Shown here: piece by piece, positions 7,201 through 13,748 of the stretch
Layout of the letters: every line of letters begins with the position of its first letter
Numbering within the stretch: position 1 is the stretch's first letter
Source of the DNA: Coriobacteriia bacterium
GTDB lineage: Bacteria > Actinomycetota > Coriobacteriia > Coriobacteriales > UBA8131
Length of the DNA: 17,086 bases
Direction: 5' to 3'
Assembly: GCA_009781525.1 (NCBI GenBank)
Contig: WQXZ01000018.1
Coordinates: 1 to 17,086, forward strand
The notes under the pieces: generated by a model
Told to the model about the DNA's origin: nothing
Database searches by the model: none
Seen by the model: only the letters and a program-made list of their open reading frames with translations
Program-made: the position numbers and the translations under genes

Positions 7201-8612
7201 GGCACTATCGCAGCAGGCACGAAAGCCTGATCGCATTCTCTAACACCAAGCTATATAACAACAGATTGACTACTTTTCCCTCCTCGCTGGACAGCGCAGA
7301 CGACCTTGGTGTCGAGTACGTCTACGTAGCCGGAGCCATATATGAAAGGGGTCAGCGGCGAAACCTGGCAGAAGCCAACAAGGTCGCCGACCTGGTCTTC
7401 GATCACATCCAAAAACACCCTGACCGCAGCCTCGGCATCATCGCCTTCAGCGAAAGCCAGCAAGCAACCATTGAGGAGACCCTGCAGCAAAGGCGCAGGC
7501 AAGACCCCCGCTTCGAGTACTTTTTCCGCGAAGACTCACTTGAGCCGGTTTTTATCAAGAACCTCGAAACCGTTCAGGGCGACGAGCGCGACACTATCAT
7601 ATTCAGTATCGGCTATGCGCACGATGCGGATGGCAGGTTTCTGATGAACTTCGGTCCCCTCAGCCAGTCCGGAGGCCACCGCCGATTGAACGTAGCTATC
7701 ACCCGCGCCAAAATCAACATCAAGCTGGTTGGTTCCATCATGCCCTACGATATAGACCTGAGCCGCGTTCCCAACGAGGGCCCTCACCTGCTGCGTGACT
7801 ACATCGAGTACGCGATCAAGGGCGTGAGCACTATCAAGCAACCCGATGAAATAAGCACCACACCCGCGCCTGCTTGGTCTTCGACCGGTTCGCCCACACG
7901 CTTTGAGCAGACAATCGAGGCCTTCCTGACAAATCACGGATTTACTGTGGATAAGAACGTGGGTTGTTCAGGCTACAGGATAGACTTCGCTGTTCGTCAC
8001 CCTCACTATCGCAATAGTTACTGCCTTGGAATTGAGTGCGATGGCTCCACATATGGCAGCGCCAGAACCGCTCGTGACCGTGATCGCCAACGTCCTTCTG
8101 TGCTGGCCAGTATGGGTTGGCGGATGTATCGAGTCTGGTCTGCAGACTGGAACCGAGACTCGCTGACTGAAGGCGAGCGATTGCTTGCTGCTATCGAAGC
8201 GGCGATTGCCAGTTATGAAGAATTCGATATCAAAGGCGTGCTAACGCCACCACCTGCAGCTGAAGGCTGGACTGGAGGTGGTGGTGAAGAGTTGCCTTTG
8301 GAAGCCGCAGGGTATGAGAGCGCTGACGAAGACTATCTTCAGATAACTGACCGGCGCCCCGAGGATTCCGATTTACCGCAAACCCGCTTTTACAGTCGAG
8401 CCGCTGACACAATACCGCTTGAAGATATTGAGCGAGTAATGCTTGAGCTTGTCAACAAAAGCTACGGAATCGATGTTGAAGGCTTGTACAGAGTAACCGC
8501 CCGCAGCTATGGCTGGGCTCGCATAGGCAGCAAGATACGCAAACGACTCGATCTAGCCTACAAAAAGCTGCTTTACTCAGGCAAGATTACCGAAGCCAAC
8601 TCCGAGCAATAG
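4266..8612 (+). CDS. DUF4011 / SF1 helicase / Vsr-like nuclease / DUF3320 protein, candidate anti-phage defence
   Basis: The 1448-aa protein begins with a DUF4011 region (IENWRKQLLDLSRRNRLINS, about 1-210). The superfamily 1 helicase motifs follow: Walker A GPPGTGKS at 309-316, Ia FVSEKMAAL, Walker B LFDEASQ with D903 and E904, GDSKQLPP at 927-934, WHYRSRHE from 979, VQGDERD from 1103, and NVAITRAK from 1142. Between Walker A and B is a long, partly coiled insertion. Residues 1213-1310 are an MTES_1575/Vsr-like PD-(D/E)xK nuclease with D1240 and IECDGSTYGSARTARDRDR (E1257, D1259). Residues 1383-1441 are a DUF3320 winged-helix-like tail. All motifs look intact. AAGAAGGA precedes the ATG. From recollection, DUF4011-helicase-Vsr proteins have been reported as single-gene phage defence (called Hhe); other roles in DNA processing remain possible. 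No partner gene is adjacent. Confidence 0.92.
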   Translation: MTEGIDLKIENWRKQLLDLSRRNRLINSAPLAGTSRISRVALAIIEPDPESLWRLIAEDERSLTFPLPDVSADAAASDDEAPNAKPTDTANTSITNQSVADTHKTLRNLRQKARLYSEEKGLNALHLAFGFINWTNLRDGEQLRSPLLLVPVELSQKDLFSPFVLSRHDDEITANHALVQKLEVEAGIVLPQYSDELSLADYVDKITLACASMTCSIELEVELALFSFNKINMYQDLGKHREQLAAHPVVRALAGDASMLNRNITDLNISEFDHDALDPTKVFSVLDGDSSQQDAVQLAKHGASFVLQGPPGTGKSQTITNIIAEFLAEGKKVLFVSEKMAALEVVHRRLTQVGLGDFCLTLHHNNAKRRDILDQLDVSLQLAQSQATVAASAADQLSRLVDQRQRLNNYARQLHSEVRPLGETPFNVYGRLAALQLELGQSSAVNCIPDHAGVYTRQDLINRISLLEDLSRFIAEWGYQDDNPWQGYRPRNLTGNLRQQITSEAETIVRVIASAQSETTGQPDAAAEEQALSPEQQAAAKAIAAQMAMAGHPAITPRNTSALIDELSMYDLNRLSELHHMQTSIEAERQRLAVDYNDQVYSIDGNELLQRCNTRYQGKMRLLNKEYRHDRSLIAATRHDGVKPDFEKIVALAESLKGLQSLELAANSLFDTLGSKQVYNPEFANQLFEQLKEPLSWFADLFDQPERLLAVPLNKAQALVQTCAGSLVLLERYIDYLRLIDRAFPLGITQFVSKLEEQGVPARHILPAFEQCFYNAWLYAVLPYRTAVQEFRRINQDALILSFQKLDKDHLDIAKAATYSRLVSRLPALNTVFSNYDEVGRLRREMSKKRKLMPTRKLIAEIPNLLPVLKPCMMMSPLSVSTFLADLPEPPHNSYLFDIVLFDEASQIRTEDALCAILRARQAIIVGDSKQLPPADFFQSSFSGALDDIYDEQSELGDSGAFESLLDEASLMPTQDLLWHYRSRHESLIAFSNTKLYNNRLTTFPSSLDSADDLGVEYVYVAGAIYERGQRRNLAEANKVADLVFDHIQKHPDRSLGIIAFSESQQATIEETLQQRRRQDPRFEYFFREDSLEPVFIKNLETVQGDERDTIIFSIGYAHDADGRFLMNFGPLSQSGGHRRLNVAITRAKINIKLVGSIMPYDIDLSRVPNEGPHLLRDYIEYAIKGVSTIKQPDEISTTPAPAWSSTGSPTRFEQTIEAFLTNHGFTVDKNVGCSGYRIDFAVRHPHYRNSYCLGIECDGSTYGSARTARDRDRQRPSVLASMGWRMYRVWSADWNRDSLTEGERLLAAIEAAIASYEEFDIKGVLTPPPAAEGWTGGGGEELPLEAAGYESADEDYLQITDRRPEDSDLPQTRFYSRAADTIPLEDIERVMLELVNKSYGIDVEGLYRVTARSYGWARIGSKIRKRLDLAYKKLLYSGKITEANSEQ

Positions 8613-8755
8613 CAGCCAAACAGTATAAAGCGCGCCACCTTAGCTTCGCAAGATAACCGTCTACCTGATAAAGACACATTTCATTCTGCAAAAAGAAGCC
8701 GCAAAAGGTATTTCTCCTTGGTTGTATGCTGCGCTACACTTGCTTTCATTGCATA

Positions 8756-8791
8756 ATAGGCAACTTTTGTGCACTTCGCCTTATTGCCTAT
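8756..8791. promoter_or_regulatory. Inverted repeat between helicase and methyltransferase genes
   Basis: ATAGGCAA (8756-8763) and TTGCCTAT (8784-8791) are an 8-bp perfect inverted repeat with a 20-base spacer containing GTGCAC. It is followed by CGCTTTTCA. It could be a weak terminator for the helicase gene, about 145 bases back, or an operator for the gene at 8916. The rest of the 8613-8755 stretch shows nothing I can assign. Confidence 0.35.
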
Positions 8792-8807
8792 CGCTTTTCA
8801 CAATTAT

Positions 8808-8836
8808 TTGTAAAGTGCTATTTACACCGTAGTAAT
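8808..8836 (+). promoter_or_regulatory. Possible promoter of the UroD-family gene
   Basis: TTGTAA (8808-8813) and AGTAAT (8831-8836) are spaced by 17 bases. Each matches four of six bases of the sigma-70-type consensus. A small inverted repeat, GTAAA/TTTAC (8810-8814 and 8821-8825), overlaps the -35 box and could be an operator. Transcription from here would give a leader of about 75 bases. Confidence 0.3.
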
Positions 8837-8915
8837 GCAATGGAGTGTTTGCAGAGAGTTGAACAGCGGTGGTGGTATTCGACGTGCAGTCGATCGAAAA
8901 GGAAGGGAATGCAAG

Positions 8916-9959
8916 ATGGCAAAGATTTCACCAAAAGACAATTTTCTAAAACTGGCTGGCGGCGGTATGCCGGAGTATGTGCCTTACTTCACCTATATGG
9001 GAACTGAGGAGATTCCGGAGATTTCGTCAAAGGTCGCACGACCCGAGGTGGTTGTACCTAATCCGCCAAATCCGGATGGTAGTAACACCAGCATTTGGGG
9101 CGTGACAACCTATCCGAACCAGGAAACAGCAGGATCAGCAATGCCTGAACCTGACGTTTGGATTCTCGATGATGTTACTAAGTGGGGCGATGTAATCAGA
9201 AAACCGGTCTTCAAAGAGGGCATCGATTTTGACGCGATGGCTAAGGCAGACTTTGAGCGCATCGGTCTTGATCGCAGTGTGACCGCGCTGAGAACCGGCC
9301 TGTTCTTCGGACCATGGATGACCCTCGTTGGTTTTATGGGTTTTGAGGGTGCCATGGTTGCCATGGTTGAGGAGCCTGAGTCCGTTAAGGAACTCTATGA
9401 CTGGATGACCTCGCTCTATGAGCCGTATTACACCCAGGTACTCGATGCCTATCAACCAGACATCTGGACAATGAGTGATGACACATGCACCGAGCGTGGA
9501 CCGTTCTTCTCTGTCGCGATGTACAGAGACATCTTTAAGCCGTTCTATGAGCGCTTTGCTGTTCAAGCAGCTGAAAGAGACATCCCGATTATGTTCCACA
9601 TCTGCGGATTCATAGAGCCGTTCATCCCAGAGATGCTGAGCTACGGCGTCAAATATGTTGAGCCGGCGCAGGAGACCAACGATGTTATGGCGCTGAAGGA
9701 GCAGTACAAGAATCAGCTGTCATACCTTGGCACCTATGACTGGGGCAAGCACTATCCGAAGAACTACCCGGACTATGATCCCGAAGAGGTCAAGCAGGAT
9801 GTTCGCGATGCAATTGACAAGTATAGCCCCGGTGGCGCATGGGCTCCGCTGATTTGGCCAGTCAGCTACGTTGGTGATCCGAATATCGACGACCTGAGAA
9901 GACTGATCTGGAACGAGTGCTATACCTATGGCAAGAAGGTCTACGGCTACGAAGACTAA
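8916..9959 (+). CDS. Uroporphyrinogen decarboxylase-family (MtaA/methyltransferase-like) protein
   Basis: The 347-aa protein has the UroD-superfamily TIM-barrel layout. A central F-G-P-W-M-T strand is followed by a helix-rich middle (DWMTSLYEPYYTQVLDAYQPDIWTM) with the SDDTCTERGPFFS segment. Next is the H-x-C-G motif (H228, C230, G231) that in MtaA/MtbA-type and O-demethylase methyltransferases contributes zinc ligands. Then comes a YVEPAQETND/LGTYDWG barrel strand. True haem-pathway HemE lacks H-x-C-G, so corrinoid- or cofactor-dependent methyl transfer is the better guess. Substrate is unknown and no corrinoid protein gene lies nearby. The ATG at 8916 is chosen over the in-frame ATG at 8835 because AAGGAAGGG precedes it and the product then starts MAKISPKDNFLKLAGG, with no unrelated extension. 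It is 319 bases upstream of the ferredoxin and probably separately transcribed. Confidence 0.85.
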   Translation: MAKISPKDNFLKLAGGGMPEYVPYFTYMGTEEIPEISSKVARPEVVVPNPPNPDGSNTSIWGVTTYPNQETAGSAMPEPDVWILDDVTKWGDVIRKPVFKEGIDFDAMAKADFERIGLDRSVTALRTGLFFGPWMTLVGFMGFEGAMVAMVEEPESVKELYDWMTSLYEPYYTQVLDAYQPDIWTMSDDTCTERGPFFSVAMYRDIFKPFYERFAVQAAERDIPIMFHICGFIEPFIPEMLSYGVKYVEPAQETNDVMALKEQYKNQLSYLGTYDWGKHYPKNYPDYDPEEVKQDVRDAIDKYSPGGAWAPLIWPVSYVGDPNIDDLRRLIWNECYTYGKKVYGYED

Positions 9960-10039
9960 AGCATTACACGCAGCTTCGGGGATAGTCGACATCCCAAACG
10001 GCATCCCCAGCTCTAAACACAGTGAGACACAGACGACTA

Positions 10040-10066
10040 AGTGGCGGTGGGCATTCCACCGCCACT
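10040..10066 (+). terminator. Strong hairpin after the UroD-family gene
   Basis: AGTGGCGGTGG (10040-10050) and CCACCGCCACT (10056-10066) form a perfect 11-bp GC-rich stem with the 5-base loop GCATT, about 80 bases after the stop codon. The following bases, GCACTTCACAG, lack a U-tract, so this is either an imperfect intrinsic terminator or a 3'-end stabilising or processing hairpin separating this gene from the oxidoreductase cluster. Confidence 0.55.
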
Positions 10067-10151
10067 GCACTTCACAGCCATTGCAACACCGGCACCAACA
10101 TTGCAGCGCCAGTACCAACTTCACGTACGATAATGGCGAAAAATGTCGTGT

Positions 10152-10180
10152 TTGTCTCCACAAATCTTTTAATCTATGAG
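10152..10180 (+). promoter_or_regulatory. Possible promoter of the oxidoreductase cluster
   Basis: TTGTCT (10152-10157) and TATGAG (10175-10180) are spaced by 17 bases, each with four of six consensus bases, about 100 bases before the ferredoxin start. The -10 box lies in the 10-mer ATGAGACAAT (10176-10185), which also occurs upstream of the helicase gene at 4211-4220. Confidence 0.3.
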
Positions 10181-10278
10181 ACAATCAGCCATTGCATCTT
10201 TTTCAAGGGTGGGATTACGGTGGCAAACACAAACTACCTGAAGACAACAGTTATCAGAGAGGGTTTAGAGGAGAGTCA

Positions 10279-10485
10279 ATGCCAAGGATTATTGTAGATC
10301 AACAGTTCTGCAAAGGTTGTGGCCTTTGTGTGGATGCATGTCCAGACAAACTGATGGCGCTGAACTTAGAGCTGATCAGCCAGAAGGGCTACAACCCTGC
10401 ATATTGCACCGACGATGAGGCATGCAACGCCTGCCTGTCGTGTGCGCAGATGTGTCCGGATGTGGCGATTACGGTAGAAAGGTAG
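10279..10485 (+). CDS. 2[4Fe-4S] ferredoxin, delta subunit of 2-oxoacid:ferredoxin oxidoreductase
   Basis: This 68-aa protein has two clusters of four cysteines. The first is C11-x2-C14-x2-C17-x3-C21-P and the second is C49-x2-C52-x2-C55-x3-C59-P, each typical of a cubane [4Fe-4S] site, plus an extra C43. It would carry electrons between the thiamine-diphosphate centre of the oxidoreductase and soluble ferredoxin. The ATG at 10279 is chosen because GAGGAGAG precedes it and MPRIIVDQQFCKGCGLC starts exactly as delta/KorD-type subunits do. An in-frame ATG at 10192 would add an unrelated 29-residue extension. The alpha subunit begins six bases after its stop codon, so both are surely co-transcribed. 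Confidence 0.9.
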   Translation: MPRIIVDQQFCKGCGLCVDACPDKLMALNLELISQKGYNPAYCTDDEACNACLSCAQMCPDVAITVER

Positions 10486-10490
10486 AGGGC

Positions 10491-11582
10491 ATGGCAGAGA
10501 AAGTATTGATGAAGGGCAACGAGGCGCTGGCTGAGGCAGCGATTCGCGCTGGCTGCAAGACCTTTTTCGGTTACCCCATTACACCTCAGACCGAGTTGGC
10601 AGCCTACATGGCAAAAGCCCTGCCGCCAATCGGCGGAACATATCTGCAAGCCGAGTCCGAGGTAGCGGCCATTAACATGGTCTATGGCGCTTCGGCAGCT
10701 GGTGTGCGCGTGATGACTTCCTCGAGCTCGCCTGGAGTCAGCTTGAAGCAGGAGGGTATCTCGTACCTGATCGGTGCGGATCTGCCAGCGCTGATTATCA
10801 ACATCCAACGTGGCGGTCCAGGCCTTGGCGGCATTCAGCCGTCGCAGGCAGACTATTGGCAGGCAACCAAGGCAACCGGACATGGCGATGGTCAGATAAT
10901 CGTATTGGCTCCGTCAACGGTGCAAGAGATGACCGACCTGGTCGCGTTGGCTTTTGACCTTGGGGATAAGTACCGCACCCCTGTCATGATACTGGCTGAT
11001 GGGCTGCTTGGGCAGATGATGGAGCCGGTCGAACTGCCGGAGACTGACGGAGTCGAGCTTCCCGAGAAGCCTTGGGCTCTGACCGGTCATGGCAACTCGC
11101 GCGAGAAGAACATGGCTAACTCGATGCATCTAGATCCGCAGGAGCTTGAAGATAGCATCTTGGAGCGATACGAGCGCTATTTGGTTATCAAGCAAGATGA
11201 GCAACTTGCCGAGAGCTACCTGACTGAGGATGCCGATATAACATTAGTGGCTTATGGCGCTGCGGCTCGTGTTGCGCGCAGTGCTGTGAATAAGGTGCGA
11301 GCTGAAGGCATCAGTGCCGGCTTGATCAGACCGATCAGCCTCTGGCCGTTTTCAGTGGATGTGATTGAGCAGCAGGTGCCAATCAGTTCCGACTTCCTGT
11401 CGGTTGAATTCTCGATGGGGCAGATGGTTGATGATCTGCGTCTTGTTGTTGACGGCAGAAAGCGCGTGCATTTCTACGGTCACACAGGCGGCATCGTGCC
11501 GACCCCAGATGAGATCGCAGATGTGATTCGTCGTATAGCTGCAGGTGAGAAGGTCAATCAAGTAGCGTTTCGTTCGTACTAA
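10491..11582 (+). CDS. vorB: 2-oxoacid:ferredoxin oxidoreductase, alpha subunit (VorB/KorA type)
   Basis: The 363-aa protein carries the alpha-subunit hallmarks. These are GYPITPQTE (27-35), YLQAESEVAAINMVYGASAAG, SSSPGVSLKQEGISYLIGADLPALIINIQRGGPG across the pyrimidine-binding domain, and a C-terminal transketolase-C-like domain (DADITLVAYGAAARVARSAV...GLIRPISLWPF). With beta, gamma and ferredoxin it catalyses oxidative decarboxylation of a 2-oxoacid to acyl-CoA, CO2 and reduced ferredoxin, or the reverse. The length agrees with four-subunit enzymes of the branched-chain (VOR) or 2-oxoglutarate (KOR) kind. Sequence alone does not fix the substrate, and other options include arylpyruvates. 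AGAGGG precedes the ATG at 10491, five bases after the ferredoxin stop. The in-frame ATG at 10422 lies inside the ferredoxin gene and is rejected. Confidence 0.9.
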   Translation: MAEKVLMKGNEALAEAAIRAGCKTFFGYPITPQTELAAYMAKALPPIGGTYLQAESEVAAINMVYGASAAGVRVMTSSSSPGVSLKQEGISYLIGADLPALIINIQRGGPGLGGIQPSQADYWQATKATGHGDGQIIVLAPSTVQEMTDLVALAFDLGDKYRTPVMILADGLLGQMMEPVELPETDGVELPEKPWALTGHGNSREKNMANSMHLDPQELEDSILERYERYLVIKQDEQLAESYLTEDADITLVAYGAAARVARSAVNKVRAEGISAGLIRPISLWPFSVDVIEQQVPISSDFLSVEFSMGQMVDDLRLVVDGRKRVHFYGHTGGIVPTPDEIADVIRRIAAGEKVNQVAFRSY

Positions 11583-11633
11583 CATCGTTTGAGCGATACG
11601 CTAAGTATCACGGTTTATATAAGGAGTTGTTTT

Positions 11634-12482
11634 ATGAGCACAACAACAGAAAGCGTGGTTAGCACCGAGAAACGTCGCGTGCTTTTCTCCCGACCGAAGT
11701 CATTATCGGATGTCGTGACCCATTACTGCCCGGGTTGCACTCACGGCATCGTACATAGGCTGGTGGCTGAAGTTATCGACCAGCTGGATATCGAAGGTAA
11801 GACAATCGGCGTCTGCCCGGTTGGTTGCTCGGTATTGGCTCACAATTATTTCAACTTTGACATGGCACAGGCTGCTCATGGGCGAGCTCCGGCGGTGGCA
11901 ACTGGCTTGAAGCGCTCGCTTCCGGACAGCGTTGTCTTCACCTATCAGGGCGACGGTGATTTGGCAAGTATCGGCATGGCCGAGACCGTCCATGCTGCTT
12001 TACGTGGTGAGAAAATCACGGTTATCTTCATTAATAACGCCATCTACGGTATGACCGGTGGCCAAATGGCTCCGACCAGTCTGCCTGGCCAGGTGACCCA
12101 GACCAGTCCATATGGTCGCGATATCGAAGCTGCTGGCTATCCTGTCAAGGTCTGCGAATTGTTAAGTGGGCTAGAGGGCGTGGCGCTGGCTCAGCGCGTG
12201 ACTGTTGATACGCCGAATCATGTTCGGGCTGCACGCAGAGCTATCAAGAAGGCTTTCGACTACCAGATCGAAGGACTGGGTTATTCGATCATCGAGGTTA
12301 TCTCGACCTGTCCAACCAACTGGGGGCTTTCTGCTGATGCTTCTATGAAGTGGCTGCGCGAGAACATGCTACCTTACTACCCACTGGGAGTTTTTAAAGA
12401 TATCAAGGCTGGCGCAGCTGCAGCTGGCGCTGCAGCTGCCGCTGGTGACGCGAACACCGCGGGTGACGCTGGCGACGAATAG
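11634..12482 (+). CDS. 2-oxoacid:ferredoxin oxidoreductase, beta (thiamine diphosphate) subunit
   Basis: The 282-aa protein binds thiamine diphosphate: GDGD at 106-109 and NN at 134-135 form the classical GDG-x(about 25)-NN motif. The N-terminal HYCPGCTHG (C32, C35) and a later GVCPVGCSVLA are typical of KorB/VorA-type beta subunits. AYGMTGGQ-like IYGMTGGQMAPTS follows the NN. The start at 11634 has AAGGAG eight bases before it and gives MSTTTESV. The in-frame ATG at 11589 has no ribosome binding site. The last ~25 residues are an Ala/Gly/Asp-rich tail (AAAAGAAAAAGDANTAGDAGDE) absent from typical family members of about 250-270 aa. Its DNA forms a perfect hairpin at 12414-12439. The stop region contains a short duplication, GACGAATAG at 12474 and 12486. 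Confidence 0.92.
   Translation: MSTTTESVVSTEKRRVLFSRPKSLSDVVTHYCPGCTHGIVHRLVAEVIDQLDIEGKTIGVCPVGCSVLAHNYFNFDMAQAAHGRAPAVATGLKRSLPDSVVFTYQGDGDLASIGMAETVHAALRGEKITVIFINNAIYGMTGGQMAPTSLPGQVTQTSPYGRDIEAAGYPVKVCELLSGLEGVALAQRVTVDTPNHVRAARRAIKKAFDYQIEGLGYSIIEVISTCPTNWGLSADASMKWLRENMLPYYPLGVFKDIKAGAAAAGAAAAAGDANTAGDAGDE
12414..12439 (+). repeat. Perfect hairpin in the Ala-rich 3' end of the beta-subunit gene
   Basis: GCAGCTGCAGC (12414-12424) and GCTGCAGCTGC (12429-12439) pair perfectly over 11 bp with a TGGC loop. It lies within the codons of the Ala-rich tail, so it may simply reflect GCN-codon repetition. It is strong enough to influence mRNA processing between beta and gamma. Confidence 0.6.
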
Positions 12483-12515
12483 ATTGACGAATAGACACGA
12501 ATAAGGAGAACGACA

Positions 12516-13142
12516 ATGGCATCTGATATCAGCATCATGCTGGCTGGCTTTGGTGGTCAGGGAATACTATTTGCCGGCAAGGTGATTGCCTATGCTGGTC
12601 TTTTGGACGGGCGCGAGGTCAGCTGGTTGCCGTCATACGGGCCAGAGATGCGCGGCGGAACCGCGAACTGTAGCGTAGTGATTTCAGACGAACCCATTGG
12701 CTCGCCTCTGATTACAAACCCGGATGTTCTGATAGCAATGAATATGCCTTCATACGACCGGTATATCGGCGATGTGCCTTCTGGTGGAGTGGTTATCCTT
12801 GACTCTTCGCTGGTCAGTGGCTATACACCTCGCGACGACGTGAGTTACTATCCGATTCCCGCAACTAATCTGGCAAATGAGAATGGCTTGCGCACTTTGG
12901 GAAACGTCATAATGATCGGTAGACTGATGGCGGCAACCGGGTTTGCCAGCGAGGAGACCTTGCGTCTGGCTATCGACAAAAGCGTTTCTGCCAGACACAC
13001 CGATCTGATTGAGTTCAACAAGCAGGCGCTGAAGCTGGGTGCTACCTGGCAGCCTGACTCTGAGCAGGGCGCCGAGTCCAAGCCAGGCGCGGGCTCAGCA
13101 GACACAGAGTCCGAGATGGCAGGCATCGGAGCAGCAGTGTGA
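12516..13142 (+). CDS. 2-oxoacid:ferredoxin oxidoreductase, gamma subunit
   Basis: The 208-aa protein opens with SIMLAGFGGQGILFAGKVIAYAG, the GFGGQG signature of gamma subunits. It continues WLPSYGPEMRGGTANCSVVISDEPIGSP, also diagnostic of the family, then NPDVLIAMN and ANENGLRTLGNVIMIGRLMAATGF. In the complex it binds CoA or helps position it. AAGGAG lies eight bases before the ATG and the gene starts 33 bases after the beta stop. The final 30 or so residues (DSEQGAESKPGAGSADTESEM...) are a low-complexity acidic tail beyond the usual length of about 180, parallel to the Ala-rich tail on the beta subunit. The stop codon TGA shares its last base with the ATG of the next gene. Confidence 0.92.
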   Translation: MASDISIMLAGFGGQGILFAGKVIAYAGLLDGREVSWLPSYGPEMRGGTANCSVVISDEPIGSPLITNPDVLIAMNMPSYDRYIGDVPSGGVVILDSSLVSGYTPRDDVSYYPIPATNLANENGLRTLGNVIMIGRLMAATGFASEETLRLAIDKSVSARHTDLIEFNKQALKLGATWQPDSEQGAESKPGAGSADTESEMAGIGAAV

Positions 13143-13717
13143 TGACAGACAACGTCTCAGAAGATATCGCCCAGGAACTGCGCGAACTCGGTCAGAGAAT
13201 CGCGGGGCTCCGAGATGCCCTGGGATACACTACCGATGAATTCGCCGACCTGCTGGGAGAAGATAGCGAAACCTATGCTGCCTACGAGCAGACCGGCTTT
13301 AATATTCCTGCCAGCCTTTTGATGCACATTGCTAACAAAGCCCAGGTAGATATGGGTGTGCTTTTGACTGGTAAGTCAACACACCTGAACACTTTTCAGG
13401 TCGTGCGAGCTGGTGAAGGTCGCAGTGTCGACCGATTTCCTGGCTATCACTTCCAAGATCTAGCCTATGCTTATTCGGGCAAGACCATGCAGCCTTTATT
13501 AGTTACCCTTCAGCCATCGGATGAACCGGCTGAGCTGGTCACACACAGTGGCCAGGAATTCAATTATGTCACGGAAGGAACGGTAATCCTGGTGTTCGCC
13601 GACCGCGAGATTGAGCTACACGTTGGAGACAGCGTCTATTTCAATCCGGAGTTGCCTCATGGGCAACGCTGCGGTTCGGATGAGCCCGCCACGTTCGTAA
13701 CAATGATTATGGAGTAA
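13142..13717 (+). CDS. XRE-family regulator with C-terminal cupin sensor domain
   Basis: The 191-aa protein has an N-terminal helix-turn-helix (about 8-70: LGQRIAGLRDALGYTTDEFADLLGEDSETYAAYEQ). A cupin beta-barrel follows (about 115-190). Its first motif, HSGQEFNYVTEGT, leads into DREIELHVGDSVYFNPELPHGQRC, the second. Such proteins usually sense a metal or small metabolite and control the adjacent catabolic or anabolic operon. The start is ATG 13142 in TGATG, sharing one base with the gamma stop, with GGAG ten bases upstream; GTG 13139 is a less likely alternative. The overlap implies translational coupling with the oxidoreductase. The position between oxidoreductase and acyl-CoA synthetase suggests it regulates both, perhaps responding to the acid or acyl-CoA (inference). 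Confidence 0.88.
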   Translation: MTDNVSEDIAQELRELGQRIAGLRDALGYTTDEFADLLGEDSETYAAYEQTGFNIPASLLMHIANKAQVDMGVLLTGKSTHLNTFQVVRAGEGRSVDRFPGYHFQDLAYAYSGKTMQPLLVTLQPSDEPAELVTHSGQEFNYVTEGTVILVFADREIELHVGDSVYFNPELPHGQRCGSDEPATFVTMIME

Positions 13718-13748
13718 CGTAGGCGAACCATAAACACCAGGAGGAACC

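Noticed and set aside
8835..8915. N-terminal extension of the UroD-family gene from ATG 8835
   Set aside because: No ribosome binding site, the extension is unlike the family, and a good site precedes ATG 8916.
10192..10278. N-terminal extension of the ferredoxin from ATG 10192
   Set aside because: Unrelated sequence with no ribosome binding site; GAGGAGAG precedes ATG 10279, where delta subunits normally begin.
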